Source of the DNA: an uncultured Saprospiraceae bacterium | Lineage (GTDB): Bacteria; Bacteroidota; Bacteroidia; Chitinophagales; Saprospiraceae | DNA length: 64,000 nt | NCBI GenBank assembly: GCA_938016265.1 | Contig: CALLWB010000068.1 | Coordinates: forward strand, 1-64,000 | Reading direction: 5' to 3' | Part shown: positions 54,212 to 63,637 of the stretch, piece after piece | Layout of the letters: each line of letters begins with the position of its first letter | Numbering within the stretch: the first letter of the stretch is position 1 | Program-made: the position numbers and the translations under genes | The notes under the pieces: model-generated | Told to the model about the DNA's origin: nothing | What the model saw: only the letters and a program-made list of their open reading frames with translations | Databases searched by the model: none

Positions 54212-54655
54212 TTAGAATTTAAAGGGTTCTGGTTTCTGAGCGCCATGCTTGTGCTCTGTTCCACCGTAAACATATAGTTTCTTAAACATTGCACGTCCAA
54301 GCTTGTTTTTAGGAAGCATGCCTCGTACACTATTTTCTACAAGTGCGTGTGGTTTTTTTGTCACCAATCTTTTTGCTGTGATTGATTTCTGACCACCTGG
54401 ATATCCTGAGTACGACAAGTATACCTTGTCATCCATTTTATTTCCGGTTAGTTTTACCTTATCGGCATTGATTACGATGACGTTGTCACCACAATCTACG
54501 TGAGGAGTATAGGAAGGCTTGTGCTTTCCACGAAGAACTGTAGCAATCTTCGAACAAAGACGACCGAGCACTTCTCCCTCAGCATCAACGATAAACCACT
54601 TGCGATCTACTTCGCTGGCTTTCGTTGATTTTGTTTTATAACTTAATGTTTCCAC
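54212..54655 (-). CDS. rplM: 50S ribosomal protein L13
   Basis: A 147-residue L13, an early assembly protein of the large subunit. Landmarks: [38 protein letters not shown] and [18 protein letters not shown]. First gene of the rplM-rpsI-rpsB-tsf(-pyrH) operon, read leftwards from a promoter near 54724. Confidence 0.97.
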   Translation of the reverse strand: METLSYKTKSTKASEVDRKWFIVDAEGEVLGRLCSKIATVLRGKHKPSYTPHVDCGDNVIVINADKVKLTGNKMDDKVYLSYSGYPGGQKSITAKRLVTKKPHALVENSVRGMLPKNKLGRAMFKKLYVYGGTEHKHGAQKPEPFKF

Positions 54656-54723
54656 GCTAAAATTGTTTTTATAAATAACTGGCTTAATATGCCGATATTT
54701 CTATCATTAGATTTATCGGACTG

Positions 54724-54731
54724 CAAAGGTA
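54724..54731 (-). promoter_or_regulatory. Perfect -7 box (TACCTTTG) of the ribosomal operon
   Basis: TACCTTTG on the minus strand, 68 bp before the rplM ATG; the leader has room for ribosomal-protein feedback. No clear -33 TTTG at 19 bp. Confidence 0.5.
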
Positions 54732-55063
54732 AATTTAATTCCTGCAAAATAAAAGGTTTTTACAAAAAAAGTCTTTCGGCCAACACTTAATCAATTGAAA
54801 ATCAGTTCGATTTTCGCACAGAAATTTTGCCGACTGCCATTTTTATGTACATTTTTTCCTTCTCTATCCTTCCTTTTTTTCCCATTTTTAATAATAAACC
54901 TGCAATATTTATTTTTATTCGCTGTATCTAAGCTCTGGAAGTGCGTAACATAGATTCATTGCAATACATCTCTACTTTCTGCCCAACAACAAAAAACAAA
55001 CAATCAGATTGTCGAACCTCAGACGTTCCTCACGAGGAATGAAAGGAAGTGGTTCAGATTATT
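54732..55063. other. Gap before hutH with nested hairpins
   Basis: AT-rich gap between the ribosomal operon and hutH. At 55014-55055 the outer arms GAACC...GGTTC flank an inner perfect hairpin TTCCTC-AC-GAGGAA (55026-55039). CAATC-A-GATTG lies at 55001-55011. These sit directly before the hutH -7 box and could be an operator. No gene is seen. Confidence 0.3.
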
Positions 55064-55071
55064 TACCTTTG
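55064..55071 (+). promoter_or_regulatory. Perfect -7 box (TACCTTTG) of hutH
   Basis: TACCTTTG lies 22 bp before the ATG at 55094. This supports that ATG, because the in-frame GTG at 55049 would be inside the promoter. Confidence 0.6.
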
Positions 55072-55093
55072 GCAAAAAATAAATGAAACTTTA

Positions 55094-56575
55094 ATGATTC
55101 ATTCCATCACTGACCACCCGCTAACGCTGGAAAAACTAAAGGAAATCTTAAACTCGGACACCCGTCTAGAGTTCTCTTCTGCATCAATAAAAAAAGTGGA
55201 GGCCTGTCGAGAATTCCTTGACCAAAAATTGTCAAATTCTAGTGATACTTTTTATGGAATAAACACCGGTTTTGGCTCCTTGTGCAATGTAAAAATATCT
55301 GCAGATGATACAGAATCCTTACAAAAGAAACTAGTGATGTCTCATGCATGTGGTGCAGGAAACGAAGTTCCAGAGGAAATAGTCAGAATTATGTTATTGT
55401 TGAAAATCCAGAACTTGTCTTATGGATTTTCTGGTGTGCGCCTTAAAATACTGGAAAGTCTCGCCCATCTTTATAATAACAAACTACACCCTGTCATTTT
55501 TCAGCAGGGCTCTCTTGGCGCATCTGGAGATTTAGCGCCCTTAGCTCATTTAGCGTTGCCCCTTTTGGGAATGGGCAAGGTTAATGAAAACGGAAATCCA
55601 GTTTCCTTTAGTCAGCTCACGGAAGCGGTAAAGTTTATGCCTATTCGCCTACAGGCAAAAGAAGGACTCGCAATGCTCAATGGGACACAATTCTCTAGTG
55701 CTTATGCAGTTTGGGCATTGATGAAATGTGAACGTCTGATTGCGCAGGCAGACATGATCGCCGCACTTTCTATTGATGCGTTTGATTGTCGATCGACACC
55801 TTATGACGAACGACTTCATCAAATTCGACCACATCACGGACAACTGCACACCGCCAAAACGATCCTTCAATGGACAAAAGGAAGCCCCCTTTCGCAAAGG
55901 GAGAAGAACGCAGTGCAGGACCCATATGCATTTCGGTGCGTTCCTCAAGTCCATGGAGCCACAAAAGACACCTTCGACCACGTAAAAAAAATTGTAACCA
56001 CCGAAATCAATTCAGTAACTGACAATCCAACTCTTTTCTACGAAACGGACGCAATTTTGTCCGGTGGGAATTTTCATGCACAACCCTTGGCACTTGTCCT
56101 GGATTTCCTTGCAATAGCTATTGCAGAATTAGGCAGCATTTCCGAAAGGAGAACCTATCAATTGATCAGTGGACAACGTGATTTACCTCCATTTTTAATA
56201 AAAAATCCGGGACTGAACTCTGGTTTTATGATCCCTCAGTACACAGCGGCTTCCATCGTTAGCCAAAACAAACAACTTTGCACTCCGGCCTCTGTAGACT
56301 CGATTGTTTCCTCAAACGGCCAGGAAGACCACGTAAGCATGGCGGCTAATGCCGCGACCAAATTGTACTCTGTCGTGAATAACGTTGCACAGGTATTGGC
56401 CATAGAGCTGATGACAGCCGCACAAGCAATGTCATTCCGCAAAGAAAAAACATCAGACAAATTAGAAGCTGTAGTCTATCAATTTCGCAAAGTCGTTCCA
56501 GAACTTAATGAAGACAGAATTTTGCATGAAGACATGAAAAATGCACTTGATTTTGTTTGGAATAGTTCGCTGTAA
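55094..56575 (+). CDS. hutH: Histidine ammonia-lyase
   Basis: About 493 residues. It removes ammonia from histidine to form urocanate, the first step of histidine use. The Ala-Ser-Gly that makes the MIO prosthetic group lies at residues 142-144 in GSLGASGDLAPLAHLALPL. FYGINTGFG is near residue 55; QDPYAFRCVPQVHGA, then EINSVTDNPTLF, and SNGQEDHVSM follow. A perfect -7 box 22 bp upstream supports this start. No other hut genes flank it. A tyrosine aminomutase is less likely on length and motif pattern. Confidence 0.93.
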   Translation: MIHSITDHPLTLEKLKEILNSDTRLEFSSASIKKVEACREFLDQKLSNSSDTFYGINTGFGSLCNVKISADDTESLQKKLVMSHACGAGNEVPEEIVRIMLLLKIQNLSYGFSGVRLKILESLAHLYNNKLHPVIFQQGSLGASGDLAPLAHLALPLLGMGKVNENGNPVSFSQLTEAVKFMPIRLQAKEGLAMLNGTQFSSAYAVWALMKCERLIAQADMIAALSIDAFDCRSTPYDERLHQIRPHHGQLHTAKTILQWTKGSPLSQREKNAVQDPYAFRCVPQVHGATKDTFDHVKKIVTTEINSVTDNPTLFYETDAILSGGNFHAQPLALVLDFLAIAIAELGSISERRTYQLISGQRDLPPFLIKNPGLNSGFMIPQYTAASIVSQNKQLCTPASVDSIVSSNGQEDHVSMAANAATKLYSVVNNVAQVLAIELMTAAQAMSFRKEKTSDKLEAVVYQFRKVVPELNEDRILHEDMKNALDFVWNSSL

Positions 56576-56700
56576 TTCAATCTAAAAAGTCATTCAACAA
56601 ACAGAATACCATTCAAATTCTTTTTAAACATAGTTTTTTGGTTACTATTATAGGAATTCGCGTCTTTATAATATAGAAGTCATATTCTTCAAAAAATAGT

Positions 56701-56708
56701 TATTTTTG
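56701..56708 (+). promoter_or_regulatory. Perfect -7 box (TATTTTTG) of the HerA-like gene
   Basis: TATTTTTG lies 23 bp before the ATG at 56732, matching TAnnTTTG in full. Confidence 0.5.
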
Positions 56709-56731
56709 CACCTTAAATCAAAGCAGTAATC

Positions 56732-58285
56732 ATGAGTAAAATAGATAATTTCGTACAGTCCATAAATGATGGATACAACTTCAAAGGAAAATCGCTCATC
56801 CTTGGTGGTGGTATGGTAGATGGAGAATGCCAATCTGAATGCCTCGTCCGCATACCATTAAAAACAATGAACAGACATGGTCTGATCGCTGGAGCTACCG
56901 GTGCAGGAAAAACAAAAACACTTCAAATTTTAGCAGAACAGCTTTCTGACCAGGGAGTTCCCGTATTATTGATGGACATCAAGGGAGACCTTAGTGGTAT
57001 AGCAGCGGCAAGTGGTGGTCATCCAAAAATTGATGAACGGCATCAAAAAATCGGAATCCCATTCAAGCCAGGAGTTAGCCCTGTAGAGTTTCTTACACTT
57101 TCTGGAGAAAAAGGTGCCCGACTAAGAGCTACCGTTACAGAGTTTGGTCCAGTCTTGTTTTCTAAGATCTTGGGACTGAATGATACTCAAGGAGGGATGG
57201 TTGCTGTCGTCTTCAAATATTGTGATGACCGCGGATTGCCGTTATTAGATTTAAAAGATTTCAAGAAAACATTGCAGTTTCTCACCAACGAAGGCAAGGA
57301 AGAAGTAGAAGAAGAATATGGCCGGATGTCTACCGCTTCTGTAGGAGCCATCATGCGTAAAATACTAGAAATCGAACAACAAGGAGCAGACAAGTTTTTC
57401 GGAGAAACTTCTTTTGATGTGGAAGATTTGATCAGAACCAATCGATTGGACCAAGGTATGGTTTCCATTATCAGACTAACAGATATTCAGGATCGCCCTA
57501 AGCTGTTTAGTTCATTCATGTTGCAAATGTTGGCAGAGATTTATGCCACCTTCCCAGAGCAAGGAGATGCTGAAAAACCAAAGTTGGTCATTTTCATAGA
57601 TGAGGCCCACCTAGTATTTGAAGAAGCTTCTAAAGCCTTATTGAATCAAATCGAAGCAATCATCAAACTAATCCGTTCTAAGGGAGTCGGGATTTACTTT
57701 TGCACACAAAACCCAGAAGATATCCCAGAAGACATTTTAGGACAACTAGGTCTTAAGATACAACATGCTTTACGTGCATTTACCGCAAAAGATCGTAAAG
57801 CGATAAAAATGGCCGCTCAAAACTATCCTGATTCTGAGTACTACAAAACGGAAGACCTGATTACCCAAATGGGTATCGGTGAAGCTCTAGTAACAGTATT
57901 GAATGAAAAAGGTATCCCTACTCCTCTTGTGCATACTTTACTACGTGCACCGCAATCAAGAATGGATGTCCTTAGTGATCACGAGATGGACGCTATCTTA
58001 AATGCTTCAAAAATAATTGACAAGTACAACAAAGAAGTAGACAGAGAAAGTGCTTATGAAATGCTTGGCGCAAAAATCGAAGAAGTAAACAAAGAAGAAA
58101 AACAAGCCGAGCTGAAAGAGCAGAATGAAAAAGCAAAAAAAACGACCACCAGAAAACGCACAGAAAAATCAGCGATAGAGAAGGTTATGGGAAATACCAC
58201 TACCCGTCAAATCGGGCGAACAATCGCTAGAGAATTGACAAGAGGGTTGCTTGGTGTTCTCGGCATTGGAGGAAGAAGACGATAA
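56732..58285 (+). CDS. DUF853 HerA-like ATPase
   Basis: A 517-residue FtsK/HerA-type ATPase. Walker A GATGAGKTKTLQILAEQL near residue 51, then VLLMDIKGDLSGIAAASG, Walker B LVIFIDEAHLVFEEASKAL near residue 290, and the sensor-like FCTQNPEDIPEDILGQLG, all typical of the DUF853 (YjgR) family. A charged Lys/Glu coil (about 430-480) and a basic C-terminus (RELTRGLLGVLGIGGRRR) follow. The family's role is unknown; a DNA-translocating or nucleoprotein-handling role is assumed from HerA. Confidence 0.9.
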   Translation: MSKIDNFVQSINDGYNFKGKSLILGGGMVDGECQSECLVRIPLKTMNRHGLIAGATGAGKTKTLQILAEQLSDQGVPVLLMDIKGDLSGIAAASGGHPKIDERHQKIGIPFKPGVSPVEFLTLSGEKGARLRATVTEFGPVLFSKILGLNDTQGGMVAVVFKYCDDRGLPLLDLKDFKKTLQFLTNEGKEEVEEEYGRMSTASVGAIMRKILEIEQQGADKFFGETSFDVEDLIRTNRLDQGMVSIIRLTDIQDRPKLFSSFMLQMLAEIYATFPEQGDAEKPKLVIFIDEAHLVFEEASKALLNQIEAIIKLIRSKGVGIYFCTQNPEDIPEDILGQLGLKIQHALRAFTAKDRKAIKMAAQNYPDSEYYKTEDLITQMGIGEALVTVLNEKGIPTPLVHTLLRAPQSRMDVLSDHEMDAILNASKIIDKYNKEVDRESAYEMLGAKIEEVNKEEKQAELKEQNEKAKKTTTRKRTEKSAIEKVMGNTTTRQIGRTIARELTRGLLGVLGIGGRRR

Positions 58286-58319
58286 TTTGCAAATAAATTG
58301 AAAATTAATCGGTTGTTTT

Positions 58320-58350
58320 TTTGGAGAACCGAAAAAAGACTATAAATTTG
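58320..58350 (+). promoter_or_regulatory. Consensus Bacteroidota promoter of tRNA-Phe
   Basis: TTTG (58320-58323), exactly 19 bp, then TAAATTTG (58343-58350): the full -33/-7 consensus. The tRNA begins 26 bp downstream. It is the clearest promoter in the window. Confidence 0.85.
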
Positions 58351-58375
58351 CATCCGCTTCCTAAGAGCAACGGAG

Positions 58376-58448
58376 GGTACCATAGCTCAGTTGGTAGAGC
58401 AATGGACTGAAAATCCATGTGTCCCTGGTTCAAATCCAGGTGGTACCA
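58376..58448 (+). tRNA. tRNA-Phe (GAA anticodon)
   Basis: A 73-nt cloverleaf: acceptor arms GGTACCA and TGGTACC pair fully, D arm GCTCAGTTGGTAGAGC, anticodon arm ATGGA-CTGAAAA-TCCAT with anticodon GAA, T arm CCTGG-TTCAAAT-CCAGG, discriminator A. The 3' CCA is not encoded. Confidence 0.97.
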
Positions 58449-58454
58449 CTTTAA

Positions 58455-58489
58455 AAATCCTTTGTAGTTTATACTACAAGGGATTTTTT
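58455..58489 (+). terminator. Rho-independent terminator after tRNA-Phe
   Basis: A 14-bp stem (AAATCCTTTGTAGT / ACTACAAGGGATTT, one G.T) with a 4-base loop ending in a T run, starting 7 bp after the tRNA. Confidence 0.88.
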
Positions 58490-58574
58490 AGTTATTGGAG
58501 GATGGTTGTTGAGTTGTTTGGTTACTTGGTTATTAAGTTCTTCGGTGGTTTTTTTTACTTTTACTACAAACACA

Positions 58575-59408
58575 ATGGATATGGAAGGACTTTTTGATCG
58601 TATACAAGAATCAATCGCTTATATCAATAAACAGACGACGGTAAAACCAATTTTTGGGATTGTGCTTGGGACTGGCTTGGGAAACCTGGTCAATGAAATG
58701 GAGGTGACCACAAGAATCCCCTACGAAAATATCCCCAACTTTCCGACCTCAACAGTAGAAAGCCATGCAGGAGAACTCGTCTTTGGCACATTAGCCACCC
58801 AGCCTATCGTCGCCATGTCTGGTCGGTTCCATTTTTACGAAGGATACACCATGCAACAAGTGACCTTCCCAATTCGGGTGATGAAATTTTTGGGAATTAA
58901 GCGACTTGTCCTTTCTAATGCATCTGGAGGATTGAATCCAAATTACAATGCAGGTGACTTGGTAGCGGTAAGAGATCACATCAATCTGCAACCAGAAAAT
59001 CCATTACGTGGTGTAAATGACGAGCGCATTGGCCCTCGATTCCCGGACATGCTACACACTTATGACAAGGAGATCTTAGCCGCAGCGTTAACATTAGCGA
59101 AAGCAAACAATATAAAACTCCATACCGGTGTCTATGTCTCTTTGCAAGGCCCAAACCTGGAAACGCCAGCGGAATACCGGTATATGAATATTATTGGTGG
59201 CGATATTGTTGGTATGTCTACCGTGCCCGAGGTGATTGTTGCCCGACATATGGACTTGCCAGTGTTTGTGATTTCTGTTGTTTCTAATCAGTGTTTTCCT
59301 ATTGACCAAATAACAGAAACGACAGTGGCAGAGGTTATTAAAGTTGCGCAAAATGCGGAACCCAAAATGACTACCATTGTCAAGGGGATCGTAGAAAAAT
59401 TTACTTGA
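58575..59408 (+). CDS. Purine nucleoside phosphorylase
   Basis: 277 residues from the ATG at 58575 (MDMEGLF); an in-frame TTG at 58506 would add a non-homologous hydrophobic stretch. Trimeric type (PNP family 2) landmarks: GIVLGTGLGNLVNEM (phosphate loop), ESHAGELVFG, GRFHFYEGY, LSNASGGLNPN, SLQGPNLETPAEYRY, GGDIVGMSTVPEVIVARH. It splits purine ribonucleosides with phosphate for salvage. It lies after tRNA-Phe and its terminator. Confidence 0.93.
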   Translation: MDMEGLFDRIQESIAYINKQTTVKPIFGIVLGTGLGNLVNEMEVTTRIPYENIPNFPTSTVESHAGELVFGTLATQPIVAMSGRFHFYEGYTMQQVTFPIRVMKFLGIKRLVLSNASGGLNPNYNAGDLVAVRDHINLQPENPLRGVNDERIGPRFPDMLHTYDKEILAAALTLAKANNIKLHTGVYVSLQGPNLETPAEYRYMNIIGGDIVGMSTVPEVIVARHMDLPVFVISVVSNQCFPIDQITETTVAEVIKVAQNAEPKMTTIVKGIVEKFT

Positions 59409-59490
59409 TTCAGCAAAAAGCTTCAAAAAGGACTAGTTTCAGGATAAGCATTCCTAGTACTTTTTACTCAATAACCATTCAAAAAATTAG

Positions 59491-59498
59491 TAAGTTTG
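59491..59498 (+). promoter_or_regulatory. Perfect -7 box (TAAGTTTG) of the M28 carboxypeptidase gene
   Basis: TAAGTTTG lies 43 bp before the ATG at 59542. Confidence 0.5.
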
Positions 59499-59541
59499 CA
59501 GACACTCACCTGCATTCGTATAAGTCAGAAAATTTATTGTT

Positions 59542-60921
59542 ATGAAAAAAACACTTCTTTTACTAGTCGGAATAGTACTGTTTTTTGGAATTTCATTTGC
59601 CCAGGAAGATGAAGACGCTTTCAAAATTAGAGAAATCTATGATGTAGCGCTTACTGAAGGGCAATGTTACGATTGGCTGGAATACCTAACTCAAAAAGTT
59701 GGTCCAAGGCTAAGTGGCTCAACAGGAGCAGCAGCCGCCGTTGAATTTGGAAAACAAACCTTTGACAAAATGGGATTTGACTCTGTCTGGCTGCAGCCGT
59801 GTATGGTGCCGCACTGGGAAAGAGGAAAGCCGTCTTCTGCTCGTATCGTCAATAGCGGAGTCATTGGCACACAAGAACTAAAGGTCATCGCCCTTGGCGG
59901 ATCTGGCAATTCTGGAGCGCTTGGCGTTTCTGCAGAGGTAATCGAGGTAAAAACAATAGATGAAGCAAAAGCGCTAGGACCAAGAGCACGTGGGAAAATC
60001 ATTTTTTTCAACCGCCCAATGGATCCTAAACAAATCAGTACATTTGCAGCTTACGGAGGCGCAGTAGATCAGCGAGTGCATGGACCAAGGGAGGTCGGTG
60101 TACTAGGAGCTGTGGGTGCAATTGTTCGTTCGATGACGACCAGAATCGATGATGTGCCGCATAGCGGAGTTACTGTTTTTCGTGAAGAAACACCAATTCC
60201 TGCCGTTGCAATTAGTACCAACGACGCTAATATGCTGAGCGAACTGCTCAAAAAAGAATCCGTCAAAATCAACTTACAAACCAACTGCGAGTGGCTGGAA
60301 GATAAGCTATCGTACAATGTAATAGGGGAAATCAAAGGATCTGAGTTTCCTGATGAAATTATTTTAGTAGGAGGCCACCTTGACTCCTGGGATGTTAACC
60401 AGGGGGCACATGACGATGGCGCAGGGGTCGTTCAATCTCTCGAAGTGATCAATGTATTTAATAAGATGGGAATTAAGCCGAAGCGAACCTTGCGGTGTGT
60501 TTGGTTTATGAATGAGGAAAACGGACAGGCTGGAGCTAAAAAATATGCAGAATGGTCGAATGCTATTCCAGAAAAGCACATTGCCGCAATTGAGTCTGAC
60601 CGAGGCGGATTTACACCTAGAGGGTTTACTACAGAAGCAGACGAAAAAGTCTATAAGACCAAATTCAAAACTGCCAAAGACTGGGAAGCTCTGCTGGGGC
60701 CGTATGGATTGACTATTTCGCCTGGTGGAAGTGGCGCGGACGTTACTCGACTCAAGCCACAGATGGGCTTGCTGTTTGGCTTAAAGCCGGATTCACAACG
60801 CTATTTTGACTATCACCATGCGAGAAATGACGTCTTTGAGAATGTCAATCGTAGAGAACTGGAATTGGGCGCAGCGGCGATGTCTGCCTTGGTTTATCTA
60901 ATTGACAAACATGGACTGTAG
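59542..60921 (+). CDS. Secreted M28 peptidase, carboxypeptidase Q type
   Basis: 459 residues with a signal peptide (LLLLVGIVLFFGISFAQ). A PA-like insert lies at about 100-260, as in plasma glutamate carboxypeptidase. The zinc site is read from GGHLDSWDVNQGAHDDGAG, MNEENGQAGAKKY (Glu pair), IESDRGGF and DYHHARNDVFE. It probably removes C-terminal residues from short peptides outside the inner membrane. gldD follows after 57 bp. Confidence 0.9.
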   Translation: MKKTLLLLVGIVLFFGISFAQEDEDAFKIREIYDVALTEGQCYDWLEYLTQKVGPRLSGSTGAAAAVEFGKQTFDKMGFDSVWLQPCMVPHWERGKPSSARIVNSGVIGTQELKVIALGGSGNSGALGVSAEVIEVKTIDEAKALGPRARGKIIFFNRPMDPKQISTFAAYGGAVDQRVHGPREVGVLGAVGAIVRSMTTRIDDVPHSGVTVFREETPIPAVAISTNDANMLSELLKKESVKINLQTNCEWLEDKLSYNVIGEIKGSEFPDEIILVGGHLDSWDVNQGAHDDGAGVVQSLEVINVFNKMGIKPKRTLRCVWFMNEENGQAGAKKYAEWSNAIPEKHIAAIESDRGGFTPRGFTTEADEKVYKTKFKTAKDWEALLGPYGLTISPGGSGADVTRLKPQMGLLFGLKPDSQRYFDYHHARNDVFENVNRRELELGAAAMSALVYLIDKHGL

Positions 60922-60978
60922 GAAGCGATTCATAATAAAATTAAAAAACTTACGTTTAATCTGTTCACCTGTTAAAAT

Positions 60979-61566
60979 ATGAAATATCTATTTGTTTTGT
61001 TGGCGGTATTGCTACTGCTAATTTCTTGTGGCGAGGAGAGCTTCACTCCAAAGCCTCGCGCCTATCCAAGGATTGATTTCCCCAAGGGGCCAATGGATCG
61101 ATTTGATGATTTTACGTGTTCGTTTTCCTTTGAAAAACCGTCTTATTATGAGGCGATTCAAGATACAACGTACTTTGATAAACGGCCAGAATCTCCTTGT
61201 TGGTTTAATTTGAGTGTGCCTTCCTTAAATGGAGAAATCCATTGTACCTACAAAAGTATTAGTTCGGTGAAGGATTTGACCAAGCTGGTGAATGACTCGT
61301 ACACCTTTGCCAACAAGCATAATATTAAGGCGGAATACATTGATGATTATTTTATTGAAAAACCGAACAAAGTGTACTGCCGAGTGCTAGAAATTGAAGG
61401 CAATGTGGCCTCACCGTTTCAATTTTTTGTTACGGATAGTTCCAGTCACTTTTTTCGGGGGTCGCTTTATTTTAGAAGCCAGCCGAATCAGGATAGCCTT
61501 GGGCCTGTTGTTGATTTTGTGAAGAAAGACATCATGCACATGATAAATACCTTCGAATGGAAATAG
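60979..61566 (+). CDS. gldD: Gliding motility lipoprotein GldD
   Basis: A 195-residue lipoprotein: the signal ends LLLISC (Cys17). The mature part shows the GldD pattern PKPRAYPRIDFPK, CWFNLSVPSLNGEIHCTYK, FFVTDSSSHFFRGSLYFRSQPNQDSLGPV split at the usual places, and the end MINTFEWK. GldD is one of the core gliding/type IX secretion-associated lipoproteins of Bacteroidota, required for gliding. Other gld genes are not in the window. Confidence 0.9.
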   Translation: MKYLFVLLAVLLLLISCGEESFTPKPRAYPRIDFPKGPMDRFDDFTCSFSFEKPSYYEAIQDTTYFDKRPESPCWFNLSVPSLNGEIHCTYKSISSVKDLTKLVNDSYTFANKHNIKAEYIDDYFIEKPNKVYCRVLEIEGNVASPFQFFVTDSSSHFFRGSLYFRSQPNQDSLGPVVDFVKKDIMHMINTFEWK

Positions 61567-61795
61567 CAATCTGCTATTCAACACCTACAAATTCTACGTT
61601 TTCAAAATTTAAATAGAATTAATATTATCTAATATTTCCTTGTTTTGTATCTTAACCCCCTCCTACTTACTTCTAATACACCATGAATTTAGCATCAAAT
61701 TGTCCTTAGGAATTTGACAATTGACAAATTTGAGTGAAGGCATTCCAAAATATTGGTATATCTATTGCATAACAGAAGACAAACACCCTATTAGT

Positions 61796-63538
61796 ATGAT
61801 TAATAAACTGATTTTTTCCGTTCTTTTTGCTTGTTTACTGCTGGTAAATCAAGCAGTGGGGCAATCTTCAGACTGGTATGTAATGACGCATGAAGGAGAT
61901 ACCATAAAAAAGATATCCGCCAGCAGCCTAAAGCCAGGTGGTGAGTTTTTGGAAATAAAAAAAGCAGGCAAATACGGCTACATTGACTACGCAGGCAGAA
62001 CACTCATCAAAACTCAATTTGATGAAGTAAAAGGGTATGCAAAAGGAGTAGCTTGTGTAAAACACCTCGAAAAATACGGGTTTATGGACGAGAAAGGGCG
62101 CATGGTGATCGGCGCTCGGTATGAAGATGCTGATGGTTTCCAAGACAACGTTGCCCGTGTAGAACTAGGACACAAATGGGGCTATATTGACGCATCAGGA
62201 AAGGTGATAGTCCAATTTAAGTACGAAGATGCTTCTAATTTTAGCGAAGGACTGGCAATGGTCAGAAAAACATATGACCGAACCTGGGCAATGATCAACA
62301 AAGAAGGAGAAGTGGTGGTTGAGAATAAATATCAGGCATTGGTTCCGCCGACTGATGGATTAATACCGAACAAATTGGAAGGGCGCTGGGGTTATCTAGA
62401 TCTAGAAGGAAATGTAGTCATTGAAAATCAATACAAACTTGCTTATGGTTTTAATGAAGGGCTGGCTTTTGCTGGCTCAGACTATGAGTTTGGAGTAATT
62501 GACAAGGAAGGGAATATGCTTGGCAAACCTATCTATGAGAAAATAAAACACCCTGGATTTCAAGAAGGACATGCTCCTGTCAGAATAAGAGGCAAATGGG
62601 GATTTATCAACAAAGAAAACGAAGTAGTTGTTGAACCAGCATATGAAGATGCTGGCCATTTTTCAATGGGATTGGCGCCTGTAAAAAAAGAAAATTTGTG
62701 GGGATACATTGACAATACCGGTGAATTAGTCATCCCTTTCCAATACGAAGCAGCCTACCCAATTACAAAAGTCCGTGGACGGCCTGTAATTGTAGTCAAA
62801 GGTGCTCCAATGGCTCCGATCGTTCTTGAGCCAGAAGTCGAGGAGGAAGAAGAAACAGAAGAGGATGCAGAAGATGAAACCGAGGAAGGAACCGAAGAAA
62901 CCACTGAAGAAAATGACAATGAAGCGTCGACAGAGGAGGAAGAAATAGCAGATACCAAAACGCCAGACGAAATAGAAGGCACTAAAACAGAAATAAAGGA
63001 AACAAAGGCGCCAAAAGAAATCGCAGAGCAACAAAAAGAAGAGACGCCTAAAGAACCTATCGCACCTGCCACAGACGAAGACTACTTAGCCTTTTTTGAT
63101 GTCCTTAGCGAAATTGTTGACGATATAGATGCAGCTATGAAAACTTCTAAGACAAGCAACAAACTGATGGAAGAAGCGCACGATTCTGGCCAATTGGACG
63201 TCTATGCTGAAAATTCAGAGGCAGCAACAAAAGAACTATCCGACGCCAGTGCTAGCCTGAACGCTTGTAAGGAAAAAATAAAAGCCGCAAAATCGACTGC
63301 CAACAACTTAAAGAAATGCACCTCGCTATCACATCTTTTAAAAACGAGCAATAACAAAATAATAGCAGCAGAGACACTAATAGAAAAGGCAGAAACCCAC
63401 CTCGCAAAAGCCTTCAAAGAAGAAGAATACGATGCCTACCAAGCAGAAATCAACAAACTAAATAAACAACTAGACGACGCTGCTTCAAGTATTGAAACGG
63501 TCAATTATTCATTGGAGGTTTGTTTGGGGATGGACTAA
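61796..63538 (+). CDS. WG-repeat protein with acidic and coiled-coil tail
   Basis: About 580 residues from ATG 61796. Residues 1-22 form a signal peptide (FACLLLVNQAVG). About eight WG (beta-strand) repeats follow (about 45-325), each with a WGYI/YGFM core such as KWGYIDASGKVIVQF and LWGYIDNTGELVIPFQ. Residues about 335-430 are strongly acidic (Glu/Thr-rich); the last 150 residues (about 430-580) are helical coiled-coil. WG-repeat proteins are secreted and often surface-bound; binding partners unknown. Confidence 0.85.
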   Translation: MINKLIFSVLFACLLLVNQAVGQSSDWYVMTHEGDTIKKISASSLKPGGEFLEIKKAGKYGYIDYAGRTLIKTQFDEVKGYAKGVACVKHLEKYGFMDEKGRMVIGARYEDADGFQDNVARVELGHKWGYIDASGKVIVQFKYEDASNFSEGLAMVRKTYDRTWAMINKEGEVVVENKYQALVPPTDGLIPNKLEGRWGYLDLEGNVVIENQYKLAYGFNEGLAFAGSDYEFGVIDKEGNMLGKPIYEKIKHPGFQEGHAPVRIRGKWGFINKENEVVVEPAYEDAGHFSMGLAPVKKENLWGYIDNTGELVIPFQYEAAYPITKVRGRPVIVVKGAPMAPIVLEPEVEEEEETEEDAEDETEEGTEETTEENDNEASTEEEEIADTKTPDEIEGTKTEIKETKAPKEIAEQQKEETPKEPIAPATDEDYLAFFDVLSEIVDDIDAAMKTSKTSNKLMEEAHDSGQLDVYAENSEAATKELSDASASLNACKEKIKAAKSTANNLKKCTSLSHLLKTSNNKIIAAETLIEKAETHLAKAFKEEEYDAYQAEINKLNKQLDDAASSIETVNYSLEVCLGMD

Positions 63539-63637
63539 TAGAAATCGGTAGCTATATTCTAATTGAATGTTTAAAAAGGAATTAGCAGTTTAGATAGAGC
63601 ACATCTTTGTAGTAGGTTTTTTTCTGCCTGCTACTTT

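Noticed and set aside
55049-55093. GTG at 55049 as the start of hutH
   Set aside because: The added residues are not hutH-like and lie over the -7 box at 55064-55071; ATG 55094 fits better.
58506-58574. TTG at 58506 as the start of the purine nucleoside phosphorylase
   Set aside because: It would add a hydrophobic stretch not found in the family; ATG 58575 gives the normal N-terminus.
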